A stretch of 64,000 nt of DNA from Cyclobacteriaceae bacterium (lineage in GTDB: Bacteria > Bacteroidota > Bacteroidia > Cytophagales > Cyclobacteriaceae), in the NCBI GenBank assembly GCA_958296015.1, contig CATQIH010000020.1, positions 186,001 through 250,000 on the forward strand. The letters are read 5' to 3'. The position numbers were made by a program, and so were the translations under genes. Positions 26,839 to 36,305 of this stretch are shown here, in pieces. The notes beneath the pieces are model-generated. The model saw only the letters and a program-made list of their open reading frames with translations, made no database searches and had not been told where the DNA came from. Position 1 is the stretch's first letter; every line of letters begins with the position of its first letter.

Positions 26839-28308
26839 TTATTTCTCTGCCCACCACAGTTGTGTCCTCATATTATCCGGACCTCCTAATAGGTTCAAAC
26901 CTTCTTGGATGGCGGCATTGTTGAGCGAGTATTCTGTTTGTGGATAGGTTAGCCGGGTGGGCAACACGCCTTCGTTGAGCAAAGCAGCGTTGGGGTCTTT
27001 CCGCATGATGTCGGGCATACCGGTGCGGCGGTATTCTGTCCAGGCTTCAATGCCTTGTCCAAACAGGCCGATCCATTTCTGGAACATGATGTTTTCGTGA
27101 GTAGCTGGCTGACCAGCCAGATAGCCTTCCGGCGTTGTCAGTCCAAACTGGTTGAAGGAAGCATTGATCGCTGCATCCAGATAGGCTTTAGGGTCGCCTG
27201 AAACATCGCCACGCAGGGCGGCTTCGGCCAGCACAAACTGCAATTCGGCATACGACATGATGACGGTGGGCGTGGCAGCTTCCCGCATTTTTGCGCCAAT
27301 AAATGATGCTTTTGCCGTGTATTCCAGTGCCAAGGCATCAGGCAAGCCATTGGGCATTCCAGCATATTCTCCCGCAGCCGTAGGATCAAAGAATATGGCC
27401 ACTCTCGGGTCGTTCAGCGCGTTGAGTGCATCTATCAGTGTGGCACTGGCACGCCAGTCATCGCGGCCACCGTTTACTACTACTTCATTCCATTCGTTGT
27501 TGCTTGGGCGAGTGGCAGAATGTGCCAGAAAAGCATAATCATCATTGCCAGTGAAAATCGGCCGGTTGTTTACAATTTCTGTCATCTTGGCGGCAATGTC
27601 AACGGCAAAGTCGGGAGCAGACGAAGCACGGTTGAGCAGTTTGAGCTGCAATGAATTGGCAAACTTGATCCATCGCTCTATGTCTCCGTCAAACAAAATA
27701 TCGCCTCCGATAGGATCAGCTTCCTGGCCGAGGAGTTCTACTGCATGGTCCAGATCGTTGATCATACCTTCGTAAACTACCGGCATGGCATCATAGGCGG
27801 GCTTTAGAATCTCCTCTTCAGCTTTTCCCTGCAATGATTGGGTATAAGGAATGGGGCCAAAAGTATCAGTAAGCAACGAATACACCCAGGAGCGCATCAC
27901 CAATGCCACGCCTTCATAGTGCGCATTTTCCTGTCCTTCGATAGTCGCTAACTTACGGATTCGCTCTGCATTCAGCAGTGCTTCGGTATATAGTTTCTCC
28001 CAGGTATTTTTGGCCAGGTCGCCTGAAGGGCTATACGTATCGCCTTCGTAGGTGTATACCCGTCGGGCAAAATACTGAATCCATAACATACCGCCATCCA
28101 GGTTCAGGCGTTCGCTGCGGATATTAGAACCTCTGGTCAGATCTACAGGCTTTTCTATTAAAAAAGGTAGCAGCAGATCGGGTGTCACAGACTTTTCAGT
28201 TGCCTGGTTGGGACTTGTATTAAGTTCTTCGAAATTATCTGCGCAGGCCGCTACGAATATCATCATTAATAGTAGGCTGACATATGAATATCTCTTTCGC
28301 ATCATCAT
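26839..28308 (-). CDS. SusD/RagB-family surface lipoprotein
   Basis: The 489-residue protein has the lipoprotein signal MMMRKRYSYVSLLLMMIFVA then AC. The mature sequence is of the SusD-like type: NFEELNTSPNQ, WEKLYTEALLNAERIRKLA, VMRSWVYSLLTDTFGPIPYT and a C-terminal FQKWIGLFGQGIEAWTEYRR. SusD proteins cap the TonB-dependent SusC barrel and capture ligand. It lies 45 bp downstream of susC. Members with FGPIPY and TPNQAT often import peptides or other non-glycan substrates, which is inference here. Confidence 0.9.
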   Translation of the reverse strand: MMMRKRYSYVSLLLMMIFVAACADNFEELNTSPNQATEKSVTPDLLLPFLIEKPVDLTRGSNIRSERLNLDGGMLWIQYFARRVYTYEGDTYSPSGDLAKNTWEKLYTEALLNAERIRKLATIEGQENAHYEGVALVMRSWVYSLLTDTFGPIPYTQSLQGKAEEEILKPAYDAMPVVYEGMINDLDHAVELLGQEADPIGGDILFDGDIERWIKFANSLQLKLLNRASSAPDFAVDIAAKMTEIVNNRPIFTGNDDYAFLAHSATRPSNNEWNEVVVNGGRDDWRASATLIDALNALNDPRVAIFFDPTAAGEYAGMPNGLPDALALEYTAKASFIGAKMREAATPTVIMSYAELQFVLAEAALRGDVSGDPKAYLDAAINASFNQFGLTTPEGYLAGQPATHENIMFQKWIGLFGQGIEAWTEYRRTGMPDIMRKDPNAALLNEGVLPTRLTYPQTEYSLNNAAIQEGLNLLGGPDNMRTQLWWAEK

Positions 28309-28353
28309 AAAGGTTAAGTAATAAAAGTTGACGAGTAAATGACTTGTGATTAC

Positions 28354-31300
28354 TTAAAAAGTAATGTTTAAGTTAAAACCAACATTGCGGGTAGAAGGAA
28401 GCTGTCCGTAGACAAAACCCTGTAGGTTGCCTCCGTAACGATCGCCTTCCGGGTCTATGTGCGGCGTATTTTTGTGCAAAATCGCCAGGTTCCGACCTAC
28501 AAGAGAAATTTTAGCAGACTCAATAAATCGGGTACGTTCCAGTAGTTTGCTGGGCAGATTGTAGCCGAAGGTAACCTCACGGAGCTTTACATAACTGGCA
28601 TCAAAAATTCCTACCTCATTGACGTTGCTCGGGTGATGGTTGCCCATAAATGCCTGCGCACCTACCACCACATCGTTGGTTACATACGTTGGGTTCTCAT
28701 CTGTACCCACGTTCTTCACCCCAATGCCAATCACACCTTCTTCCCGACCAATGGCTGTTTCCGCCAACTGACCGGTACGACGGGCTACGGAGGTGCCGCG
28801 GTCAAAAATATTTCCACCTTTTTTGATATCAAGCAGCGCACTCAACGCAAATCCTTTGTAGCGGAAGGTGTTGGAAATACCGGCTGTCCAGTCGGGCTGA
28901 ATATTGCCAAGTGTTTTCACGGTTTCTCCGTTTTCTGTGACACCTGCCACAGGCTGCCCGTTTTTGTAGATAATATTGCCTTCGGGGTCGCGGGCGAAGA
29001 AAGTGCCGATGAGTTCACCAAAAGGACGGCCTACCTTCGCTTCAGAAGTGACATGGTAGGTATTGAGGATGTAGGTATCCAGGCCATCGGCCAGTTCTAT
29101 CACCTGGCTGCGGTTGCGTGCCCAGTTGGCTACCACATCCCATGAGAAACCATTGGTTAGCTGAATTGGAGTGGCTGTCAGTACGAGTTCTACCCCTTTA
29201 TTTTGAATTTCACCAGCGTTGAGGAGCTTATAGATGTATCCTGTAGCCCTGGAAATTTCTACGGCCAGTATCTGATTGGTGGTAGTTTGGTCATAATACG
29301 TGAGATCAAGTCCTACGCGGCCATTGAAAAACCGTATGTCTGCACCCACTTCTATACCGGTAGTTGTTTCCGGTTTTAGGTTTGCATTGGCAATTTCCGT
29401 ATCTTCAGACACTACCGGCGTGCTGCCTGCCCACAGTCCTCCGCTATTGAATAATTGTTGCAGGCGGTAAGGGTCTGTATCATTGCCTACCTGCGCCCAG
29501 CTGGCCCGTAGTTTTAAGAAAGTCAAGAAGTCACTCTGGATGTCAACCATATCGGTGATCACTGCGCTCAGCGAGGCCGAAGGATAGAAGAAAGAGTTGT
29601 TCTCAACGGGTAGGGTAGATGACCAGTCGTTGCGGCCCGTGATGTCTAAGAACAGATAGTTTTTAAAACCAAACTGCGCCGAACCATACAAGCTGTTTAC
29701 TTCATATTCTTCGATGGTACTTTCTGTGACCGGCGGGGAAGCGTAGTTGCTTAGGTTATACACCTTGTTGATCGCCAGGTCGCGGAGCAATGTATAGTTC
29801 CGTTTATAGTGGTTTGTCCGTTGGTTCCCTCCTGCATTGATAGTCAGGGAAAAATCAGGGGTCAAATGATTATTATAGGTCAGCAAAAAGTCCGAATTCG
29901 TTTCCTGTCGGCTTAGTACTTCTTCTTCATAGGAGCCATTAGGATAATATCGCACATTTTTTTCCGCAATGATATTCTTATGTGTATCCGTCCAGAAATC
30001 AGTACCGGAGCGTAACATCAGGCTCAGATGATCGGTAAACTTATAATTCAGCGCAATATTTCCCAGCAAGCGGTCTTTATCGTTGGCGTATGTCCAGTTT
30101 TCCTGCGTGTAGTAGTGGTTCCAGAAGTATTCATACTGCCAGTTGGCATACGGGTAGTGCTGCCCAATCGGCTGGATCACCGTTTTAGGATTGTAATTAG
30201 TAAAATCCCGTACCTTGTTCCAGTCGGTATCGCGGTGCGTCCAGATAAATTCTGATCCACTCTGATAGCGGCGGTTGTCGGAGAATGACTTGATATACTC
30301 ACTGGAAACACTGAGTTTTAGTTTGTCGGTGAAGTTGTAACCGGCATTCAGGCGGAAATTATTTCGGTGAAAATCATTGTTGGTGATGATACCGTTCTGA
30401 TCCATACGGCCAATAGACAGGCGAAAATTTCCTTGTTCGTTGGCACCGGCAATGGCAATCGTATTGGTGACCGTAGAACCGGTCTCAAAAAAATCTTGAA
30501 AATTATTGGGCTGAGGAAGAAGTGGAGCCGTATTGTTGTAGATTTTTCCATCGATGATTTCCCCGCCCGTCCACCACTGCGGACGCAGACGGCCATCCAT
30601 AGGTTCTCCCCAGCTTTCGTCTACGCCATACGTGCCGGAGTTGCCGTTGCCATCCACACCATTTCGGCCATCTACATAAAATGTACGGTAACCTGTGCCT
30701 CCGCCATAAGTGTTCTGTAGTTTGGGTGCTACCAGCGGACGTTCCCAGGTAGCTGTAGCATTAAAAGTAACACCAATCCCTTTGGCACCGGAACCGTCTT
30801 TGGTCGTAATCAGGATGACACCGTTGGCCGCACGCGAACCGTAAAGCGCAGCGGCATTAGGGCCTTTTAGTACGCTGATTTCTTTGATATTGTCTGCACT
30901 GATTTCCGAGGGGCCACCTCCATATTGGTTGGTTTCTTCGGCATTGCCGTTGATAGGCTGCTGATAATTCTCCATAGGTACGCCATCAATAATATAAAGC
31001 GGCTGGTTGTTGCCGGAGATAGACGATTGGCCTCGGATTACCACATTCGAACCAGCACCGGGGCCTCCGCCGCTTGTCACTTGCACACCGGCCACACGTC
31101 CTGAAAGGTTATTCACAACGTTGGCCTGTTTGGCTTCCGATAGTTTCTCGCCGCCTACTTCCTGCACCGTGTAGCCCAATGCCTTTTTCTCTCTTTCCAG
31201 GCCGAAGGCTGTGATCACTACTTCTGAAAGCTGCTCCGAACTGGTAACCATTTGTACGTCTATGGTGCTTTGGTTGCCAATCGCTACTTCTTGCGTAGTT

Positions 31301-31578
31301 AGTCCGATGAACGAAAAGATGAGGGTTTTGGCCTCCGGAGCAATCTCAAGGCTGTATTGCCCTTCAATATCAGTGATGGTGCCCTGAGTGCTGCCTTTTA
31401 CCAGCACGTTGACTCCAGGCAGGCCGCTACCATCTTCTTCATCTGTAATTTTGCCACTGATTACCCGATCCTGTGCCAACACCGTTTGAAATGACAAAAA
31501 AGAGAATCCTAATAAGAGAAATAGCATCTTTTTGGAAACGACTCCTCTCCAATAACAAATTGTAAAATTATAATCCAT
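28354..31578 (-). CDS. SusC/RagA-family TonB-dependent outer-membrane transporter
   Basis: The 1074-residue protein has the start typical of SusC proteins (WRGVVSKKMLFLLLGFSFLS). A carboxypeptidase-regulatory-like domain follows (VISGKITDEEDGSGLPGVNV ... FSFIGLTTQEVAIG), then the plug domain with the family signature NVVIRGQSSISGNNQPLYII and GVPM, and VLKGPNAAALYGSRAANGVI. A 22-strand barrel ends in NVGFNLNITF with C-terminal Phe. It energises uptake through TonB. It heads a five-gene operon with susD, a lipoprotein, the amine oxidase and the aminotransferase. Confidence 0.93.
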   Translation of the reverse strand: MDYNFTICYWRGVVSKKMLFLLLGFSFLSFQTVLAQDRVISGKITDEEDGSGLPGVNVLVKGSTQGTITDIEGQYSLEIAPEAKTLIFSFIGLTTQEVAIGNQSTIDVQMVTSSEQLSEVVITAFGLEREKKALGYTVQEVGGEKLSEAKQANVVNNLSGRVAGVQVTSGGGPGAGSNVVIRGQSSISGNNQPLYIIDGVPMENYQQPINGNAEETNQYGGGPSEISADNIKEISVLKGPNAAALYGSRAANGVILITTKDGSGAKGIGVTFNATATWERPLVAPKLQNTYGGGTGYRTFYVDGRNGVDGNGNSGTYGVDESWGEPMDGRLRPQWWTGGEIIDGKIYNNTAPLLPQPNNFQDFFETGSTVTNTIAIAGANEQGNFRLSIGRMDQNGIITNNDFHRNNFRLNAGYNFTDKLKLSVSSEYIKSFSDNRRYQSGSEFIWTHRDTDWNKVRDFTNYNPKTVIQPIGQHYPYANWQYEYFWNHYYTQENWTYANDKDRLLGNIALNYKFTDHLSLMLRSGTDFWTDTHKNIIAEKNVRYYPNGSYEEEVLSRQETNSDFLLTYNNHLTPDFSLTINAGGNQRTNHYKRNYTLLRDLAINKVYNLSNYASPPVTESTIEEYEVNSLYGSAQFGFKNYLFLDITGRNDWSSTLPVENNSFFYPSASLSAVITDMVDIQSDFLTFLKLRASWAQVGNDTDPYRLQQLFNSGGLWAGSTPVVSEDTEIANANLKPETTTGIEVGADIRFFNGRVGLDLTYYDQTTTNQILAVEISRATGYIYKLLNAGEIQNKGVELVLTATPIQLTNGFSWDVVANWARNRSQVIELADGLDTYILNTYHVTSEAKVGRPFGELIGTFFARDPEGNIIYKNGQPVAGVTENGETVKTLGNIQPDWTAGISNTFRYKGFALSALLDIKKGGNIFDRGTSVARRTGQLAETAIGREEGVIGIGVKNVGTDENPTYVTNDVVVGAQAFMGNHHPSNVNEVGIFDASYVKLREVTFGYNLPSKLLERTRFIESAKISLVGRNLAILHKNTPHIDPEGDRYGGNLQGFVYGQLPSTRNVGFNLNITF

Positions 31579-31899
31579 AGGTATTCGGGTTTAGATAGTA
31601 TATTTTAATTCTGGTGTTATTAGTCCCGTAAAGCTATGGATAAAAAATAATCATATCAAAATAATATTTTAAAAAAAATTAACTTAGCGTTATTTTAATA
31701 CTGTATAAAACTTATAAGCAGATAATAAAATCTAAATAAGTTGAAAAATTAAGAATATAATTCTAAACAGTAGTGTCTGTTTTATAAGTTTTTTTAAGTT
31801 CTATTGAATTTTACTTATTATTTAAAATATTACATTAAATATATTTGCTTGTTTAATATTTAAATACATAGTTTGCGGCACTAAACAAAATTATATATT
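31579..31899. promoter_or_regulatory. Divergent AT-rich promoter region of the SusC operon and the Hint gene
   Basis: The 321-bp region is very A+T rich. TATATTTG at 31840-31847 matches the Bacteroidota -7 element and points to the Hint gene, giving a leader of about 50 nt. No good -33 TTG at the right spacing is visible, and I could not place a convincing promoter for susC. Confidence 0.45.
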
Positions 31900-32922
31900 A
31901 TGAACTACTTCCTTTATAACCTTATTTCTAAGTCTAAGCTGTTGGCTTTGGTGAGCCTGGTTGTGCTTGTATGCTCCGTTAGTAATGCTCAAAGTTCTTC
32001 TGAACTCAGAGGGATGACACCGGAAGAATATGCATTGGCACTGGATATCAAAGTGGATGATTTAGACAATGATACTTACGTAAAAGTAAATGATGGGCAG
32101 TATGTGCTGGACCGTTATGATATGAAGCCTCCTTATTACATTACCGGCGATAGCGGCGTAAAGAAACGCCTGGATTTGTATAAGCTTACCGAACGAGCTA
32201 CTATGCAGGACCTAGGAATGGTAGTCTTTGTGACCGATACCAAAGCCAATGAGACCTTCAACCTGGTGATTCCTAACCTGAAATCTGATGGTAAAGTGTG
32301 GAATATGTATTTTGATGATATCCACCAGCACGACCGCGAACAAGGTGATGTGGCACTCAAAATGTCGTACGTCCTTTCTAAAGAACTGGCATACCTGATG
32401 CAAAAAGCCAACGGAGCAGATGTAAGTGCTATGGATGAGGCCAATTCTGACTATGACTTCTGCTTTCCCGCTGCTGCTAAGGTTACGCTGTATGATGGCA
32501 GCCAGAAAAACATCGCCGATGTGCAACCTGGTGATAGGGTGGTGACCTACAAAAACGGAAAGAAATTGCTAACCGGCGTTGAAGAAGTGAGCGTTCATCA
32601 AAAGCACAGTATTGATCTTGCCAGAGTTATACTGATCTCTGAGGAAACTGTAACAGCGTCAACAAGCAACACGACCCAATCGGAAGTTCGCGAATTACTT
32701 GCTACGCCCAATCACCCAGTACTTACGGCTGAGGGCAAAAAGAGTATAGCGCAACTTAAAGAAGGCGATGTGATGTATTACTATAATGCTATGACACAAT
32801 CTTTTGAAAAATACAGTGTGCAGTTGATATACCAACACTACAAAACTACCACGAAGGTATACAACCTTGGCACCAGCGAAGATAGTTACCTGGTTGATGG
32901 TCTGGTAGTTATGGAAAAATAG
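31900..32922 (+). CDS. Secreted protein with C-terminal Hint (intein/Hedgehog-type) domain
   Basis: The 340-residue protein has a signal peptide cut near SNAQ (30). An unknown region (31-185) contains MTPEEYALALDIKVDDLDND and an alternating strand/helix pattern. From Cys188 a Hint domain follows: CFPAAAKVTLYDGSQKNIAD, QPGDRVVTY, then LLATPNHPVLT with the block B Thr269/His272, and VYNLGTSEDSYLVDGLVV at the end. Hint domains form a thioester at the N-terminal Cys. The C-terminal His-Asn needed for splicing is missing (it ends VVMEK), so only N-terminal cleavage or transfer is possible. The acceptor is unknown. Confidence 0.8.
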   Translation: MNYFLYNLISKSKLLALVSLVVLVCSVSNAQSSSELRGMTPEEYALALDIKVDDLDNDTYVKVNDGQYVLDRYDMKPPYYITGDSGVKKRLDLYKLTERATMQDLGMVVFVTDTKANETFNLVIPNLKSDGKVWNMYFDDIHQHDREQGDVALKMSYVLSKELAYLMQKANGADVSAMDEANSDYDFCFPAAAKVTLYDGSQKNIADVQPGDRVVTYKNGKKLLTGVEEVSVHQKHSIDLARVILISEETVTASTSNTTQSEVRELLATPNHPVLTAEGKKSIAQLKEGDVMYYYNAMTQSFEKYSVQLIYQHYKTTTKVYNLGTSEDSYLVDGLVVMEK

Positions 32923-32925
32923 CGG

Positions 32926-33852
32926 CTAACCAAAGATCTCCAGTGCGGCCTGGTAAGTATTGCAATGCGCATCTACAATATCAGCCATACGCGCTGAATA
33001 ACCACCTCCCATCGTGATTGCTACCGGTATATGATGCCGGTGGCTTTCTCGGAATACTATCCGGTCCCGCTCCTGGCAGCCTTGTTTTGTTAGCGAAAGC
33101 TTCCCTAATTTATCCGTCGCCAGCACATCTACTCCCGACTGGTAAAAAATAAAGTCCGGCTGGTGCTGACCGATTAGTTTGGGCAAAGTATCAGACAGCA
33201 AACGCAGATACTCGGCATCTTCCGTGCCGGTAGGCAGTGCGATGTCCAGGTCAGAATGTTCTTTGTTGAGCGGGTAATTATCTTTGCCATGCATACTGAA
33301 AGTAAAAACCTCTGGCTTACCGGCAAAGAAGTGGGCATTGCCATTTCCCTGATGCACATCCAGATCAACAATTAAAATTCTTGTTACTTTTTTTTCTTCC
33401 AGTAAGCGCATAGAGGCAATGGCTATATCGTTCAACAGGCTAAAACCTTCTCCGTGGTCTGCATAAGCATGGTGTGTGCCTCCTGCCAGGCTCATACTCA
33501 CTCTCATTTCTATGGCTGATAATGCAGCCTGAAGCGTACCAGCCACGCTGCTGCGGGCACGGTTTACAGAAACTGGCATGAGCGGAAGTCCGATGCGTCG
33601 TACCGCTCGGGCATCTAATGTAAGGGTTTTGATCTGTTGCCAGTAGGAGGGTGTATGTACCAGCAATATAGCTGCTTCATCAATTAATCCCGGATCATGC
33701 ACCTGTCCGGTTACAATCAGCCCCTGATACAACAACTGATCCCTGACCAAGATATACTTATCGATTGGAAAACGGTGGTGGGCTGGCAGTTGGTAAAGGT
33801 ATTGGTCGGAGAAGAATAGCGCAGTGGATGTTTTCAAATGATTACTGATCAA
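32926..33852 (-). CDS. Histone-deacetylase-superfamily metal hydrolase
   Basis: The 308-residue protein is an arginase/deacetylase-fold enzyme. The charge-relay HH is in LAGGTHHAYADHGEGF. Zinc ligands are Asp and His in VDLDVHQGNGNAHFF and Asp in YQSGVDVLATDKLG. A Gly-rich end MGGGYSARM follows. Bacterial members deacetylate polyamines or other acyl-amines, or acetoin-pathway substrates. The substrate here is unknown. Its start overlaps the 3' end of comEC by 11 bp, so the two are co-translated. Confidence 0.88.
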   Translation of the reverse strand: MISNHLKTSTALFFSDQYLYQLPAHHRFPIDKYILVRDQLLYQGLIVTGQVHDPGLIDEAAILLVHTPSYWQQIKTLTLDARAVRRIGLPLMPVSVNRARSSVAGTLQAALSAIEMRVSMSLAGGTHHAYADHGEGFSLLNDIAIASMRLLEEKKVTRILIVDLDVHQGNGNAHFFAGKPEVFTFSMHGKDNYPLNKEHSDLDIALPTGTEDAEYLRLLSDTLPKLIGQHQPDFIFYQSGVDVLATDKLGKLSLTKQGCQERDRIVFRESHRHHIPVAITMGGGYSARMADIVDAHCNTYQAALEIFG

Positions 33853-35959
33853 TAGGTAAAATCAAGGCACCTTGCTGCGGTACCGAATAGCTGGAAAGGC
33901 CCATTTCCTGAGCTTGTCGAACCAGTTTCTGCGTACGGTATCTGTGGTTTGAGCTGTCAATGACAAGCAGATCAAAGCTAAAACCAATACATATGGTTTT
34001 CAGGTCTTTTACAGCATTATTGCTGATCACCAGCACGTCGATGTTGGTCTTTGTAGTAAAAACAGCTGCCTTCTTAAAAGGTTCTTCAACAAATACGATC
34101 TTTTTACCGTGCCATATGTTGATACGCATATTGGCTATCTTTTGCATGGCCAGTGGCATGGCTTCCTGCTGCGTGGTGGGAATAAACTGTGTGTGTAAAC
34201 CAGCCTGCAAATGATTGGGCGAGACATTGTAAGTTGCCTTCTCATTCATGACTCCCCAATGATAATTTTGCGTACCGTGTGTAAAGTCAACATTACTTTG
34301 CCTGTCTACCTGGTAAAAAGTCAGGCTGGTTTGCTGATTTTGTTGATAAAACTGCACAAAGTTTACAACCGCAAACAACAGGGTGCAGTAAAATATCCGA
34401 AATAGGTATCGTAAACGTCGGTGGTGTAGCCATAGCAACAGGCAAATCATCCAGGCATAGATCAACGCCATTTGTGTAAAATCAAGTGCGATATTCTGCC
34501 AGGTACTCATCGGCAAATGCTGAATAGCTGAAATACCTTTGTTCACACCACCAATGATACAGCCTAGCAGCCAGCCGGGATAAGTAGCCCATGCCATTGC
34601 CACGCATCCGGTAGCAATGGTGAGCAGGCCAAGTGCCAGTATCACAAAAGCTGCCGGGATCACCAGCAGGTTGGAGAGCCAGAAGTATACCGGAAACTGG
34701 TGAAAATAGTACAATGCAATAGGGAAAGTAGCCAGCTGCGCTGCTATAGAGACAGCTGTCAAACCCCATATCTTGTTGGGAAGCCAATGGGTGAAATCCA
34801 GCCAGCCAGCAATCTTTGGCTGTAAGTATACAATGCCAGCCACAGCGAGATAAGACAACTGGAAACCTACCGAAAATATGAGCAAAGGATTAATACAAAG
34901 CAAAATGAAAGCAGACACCGCCAGCGTATTGAAGATATTGGACTGCCGCCCCCATGCCTGTGCGATGATAATGGTGGTAAACATCAACGCAGCCCGCAGC
35001 ACAGACGGCGACCAACCCGCCAGCAGCGCATAGAACCAGAGCAAAACAATACAAAGGCCAGCCTTAAACCAGTTGCCATAACGAAAACGTACCAAAGGCT
35101 TTAGCAGAAAAGAAAGCACCAGGTAGATGATACCTACATGCAGACCAGATACTGCCAGCACATGCATAGCACCGGTAGCCGCGTAGCTTTGGCTGATCTC
35201 ATCATCCAGGTAATCTTTTACGCCTATGGTGAGGGCAAGTGCAATGGCGGCTTCCCGAACATCCGGTATGCTCTTCAAAAGTATTTCCGTACTTTTTTCT
35301 CTTAAAGCGTAGGCAAAGGCAGCGGGCGACAGGCTGTTTTGGTGTTGGTATACTGTCCAGTCTTTGGCGGTGATGCGCTGCTGAAGGTAAATATTCTTAC
35401 TGGCCATGTACTGCCGGTAATCAAACATATGCGGATTGCCAGGGGGCGCAATACTATCTGGCACTCCCCTGATCATCAGAATGTCTCCATAAGCAGGAAG
35501 CCGCAGGCTGTCTTCCAGTGGCTGGTATAACATTACCTGCCCGACTACAGGCTGCGTATCAGTGATGTGATGTGTGCTGTCAGTTTGTATGATAGCCTGA
35601 GCAGTGACGATTGTACGGAAGACTTCTCCACGTTGCTGAGGAGGTTCCTGGACTTTTGCCAGATAATAGGCGAAAGGTTGCGCTGCTTTGGAAATATGCA
35701 ACGCATGGTGCTTATCCTGTTTTTCTGCAATAAGCTGAACACCCAAAAGGCCAATGAGCGATAAGCCCAGCATACCTGTAGGCAAACTGGTATACACTAT
35801 AAACCGCCGGGCGGGCACTACTACTATAAGCAAATAAACGAGGAACAATCCCGTGTACACCCACCACGGGAGCGATAAGCCTGTATAGTAACCTGCCAGA
35901 ATACCTGCCATAAAAACAGGCGTGATACGAAGGAATGGATAAGGTGCCCATTGCCACAT
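33842..35959 (-). CDS. comEC: ComEC/Rec2-family DNA-uptake membrane protein
   Basis: The 705-residue protein has N-terminal helices and a DUF4131-like extracellular domain (about 60-210: FRTIVTAQAIIQ ... RIPAYGDILMIRG-type strands). The competence membrane core follows (AATGAMHVLAVSGLHVGIIY, GWSPSVLRAALMFTTIIIAQ). The C-terminal region (about 520-705) lacks a recognisable metallo-beta-lactamase metal site, as in many Bacteroidota. ComEC forms the inner-membrane channel for single-stranded DNA in transformation. PARR near residue 52 is encoded by CCGCCGGGCGG (35804-35814), a partial match to the micro-palindrome family. Confidence 0.88.
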   Translation of the reverse strand: MWQWAPYPFLRITPVFMAGILAGYYTGLSLPWWVYTGLFLVYLLIVVVPARRFIVYTSLPTGMLGLSLIGLLGVQLIAEKQDKHHALHISKAAQPFAYYLAKVQEPPQQRGEVFRTIVTAQAIIQTDSTHHITDTQPVVGQVMLYQPLEDSLRLPAYGDILMIRGVPDSIAPPGNPHMFDYRQYMASKNIYLQQRITAKDWTVYQHQNSLSPAAFAYALREKSTEILLKSIPDVREAAIALALTIGVKDYLDDEISQSYAATGAMHVLAVSGLHVGIIYLVLSFLLKPLVRFRYGNWFKAGLCIVLLWFYALLAGWSPSVLRAALMFTTIIIAQAWGRQSNIFNTLAVSAFILLCINPLLIFSVGFQLSYLAVAGIVYLQPKIAGWLDFTHWLPNKIWGLTAVSIAAQLATFPIALYYFHQFPVYFWLSNLLVIPAAFVILALGLLTIATGCVAMAWATYPGWLLGCIIGGVNKGISAIQHLPMSTWQNIALDFTQMALIYAWMICLLLWLHHRRLRYLFRIFYCTLLFAVVNFVQFYQQNQQTSLTFYQVDRQSNVDFTHGTQNYHWGVMNEKATYNVSPNHLQAGLHTQFIPTTQQEAMPLAMQKIANMRINIWHGKKIVFVEEPFKKAAVFTTKTNIDVLVISNNAVKDLKTICIGFSFDLLVIDSSNHRYRTQKLVRQAQEMGLSSYSVPQQGALILPIDQ

Positions 35960-36305
35960 AAGAGATTTTATGCGCTAAATTAGGTGCCAGGCATAGTCTT
36001 ATAAAGTTCTAATAGACAGAAAACAGACATTGTAAGAAAATGTATGTTATTAATGTTCAATTGAGTGGTAAAGCATCTCAATAGGGCTATCTATATTTCA
36101 ATGTAAGCCTTTCTCGTGTACATGATGTACATTAGTGAGCAGTTCAGCATTTTCTAACGTACCGTTGTTTTCTAGAGCCGCCATTGGCAGCTCTAGGAAG
36201 TTCCTGTCAGACGCACCATTTGTATATGAATATAACCACCTGAAAAGTCAAATAAATAAGAAAAATCAAAGTCCAAACTGAAGCCAGAGAAGGGGTGCAA
36301 TAAGT
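35960..36305. other. Intergenic region with a hairpin
   Basis: The 346-bp region has no gene. CTAGAGC (36172-36178) pairs with GCTCTAG (36190-36196), with GCC/GGC inside it. TGTACATGATGTACA near 36118-36132 is a short palindrome that could be a protein-binding site upstream of comEC. Confidence 0.4.

Noticed and set aside
35804-35814. CCGCCGGGCGG inside comEC as another micro-palindrome insertion
   Set aside because: Only 11 of 15 bases match and the encoded PARR fits the protein. Without an empty-site comparison it may be chance.
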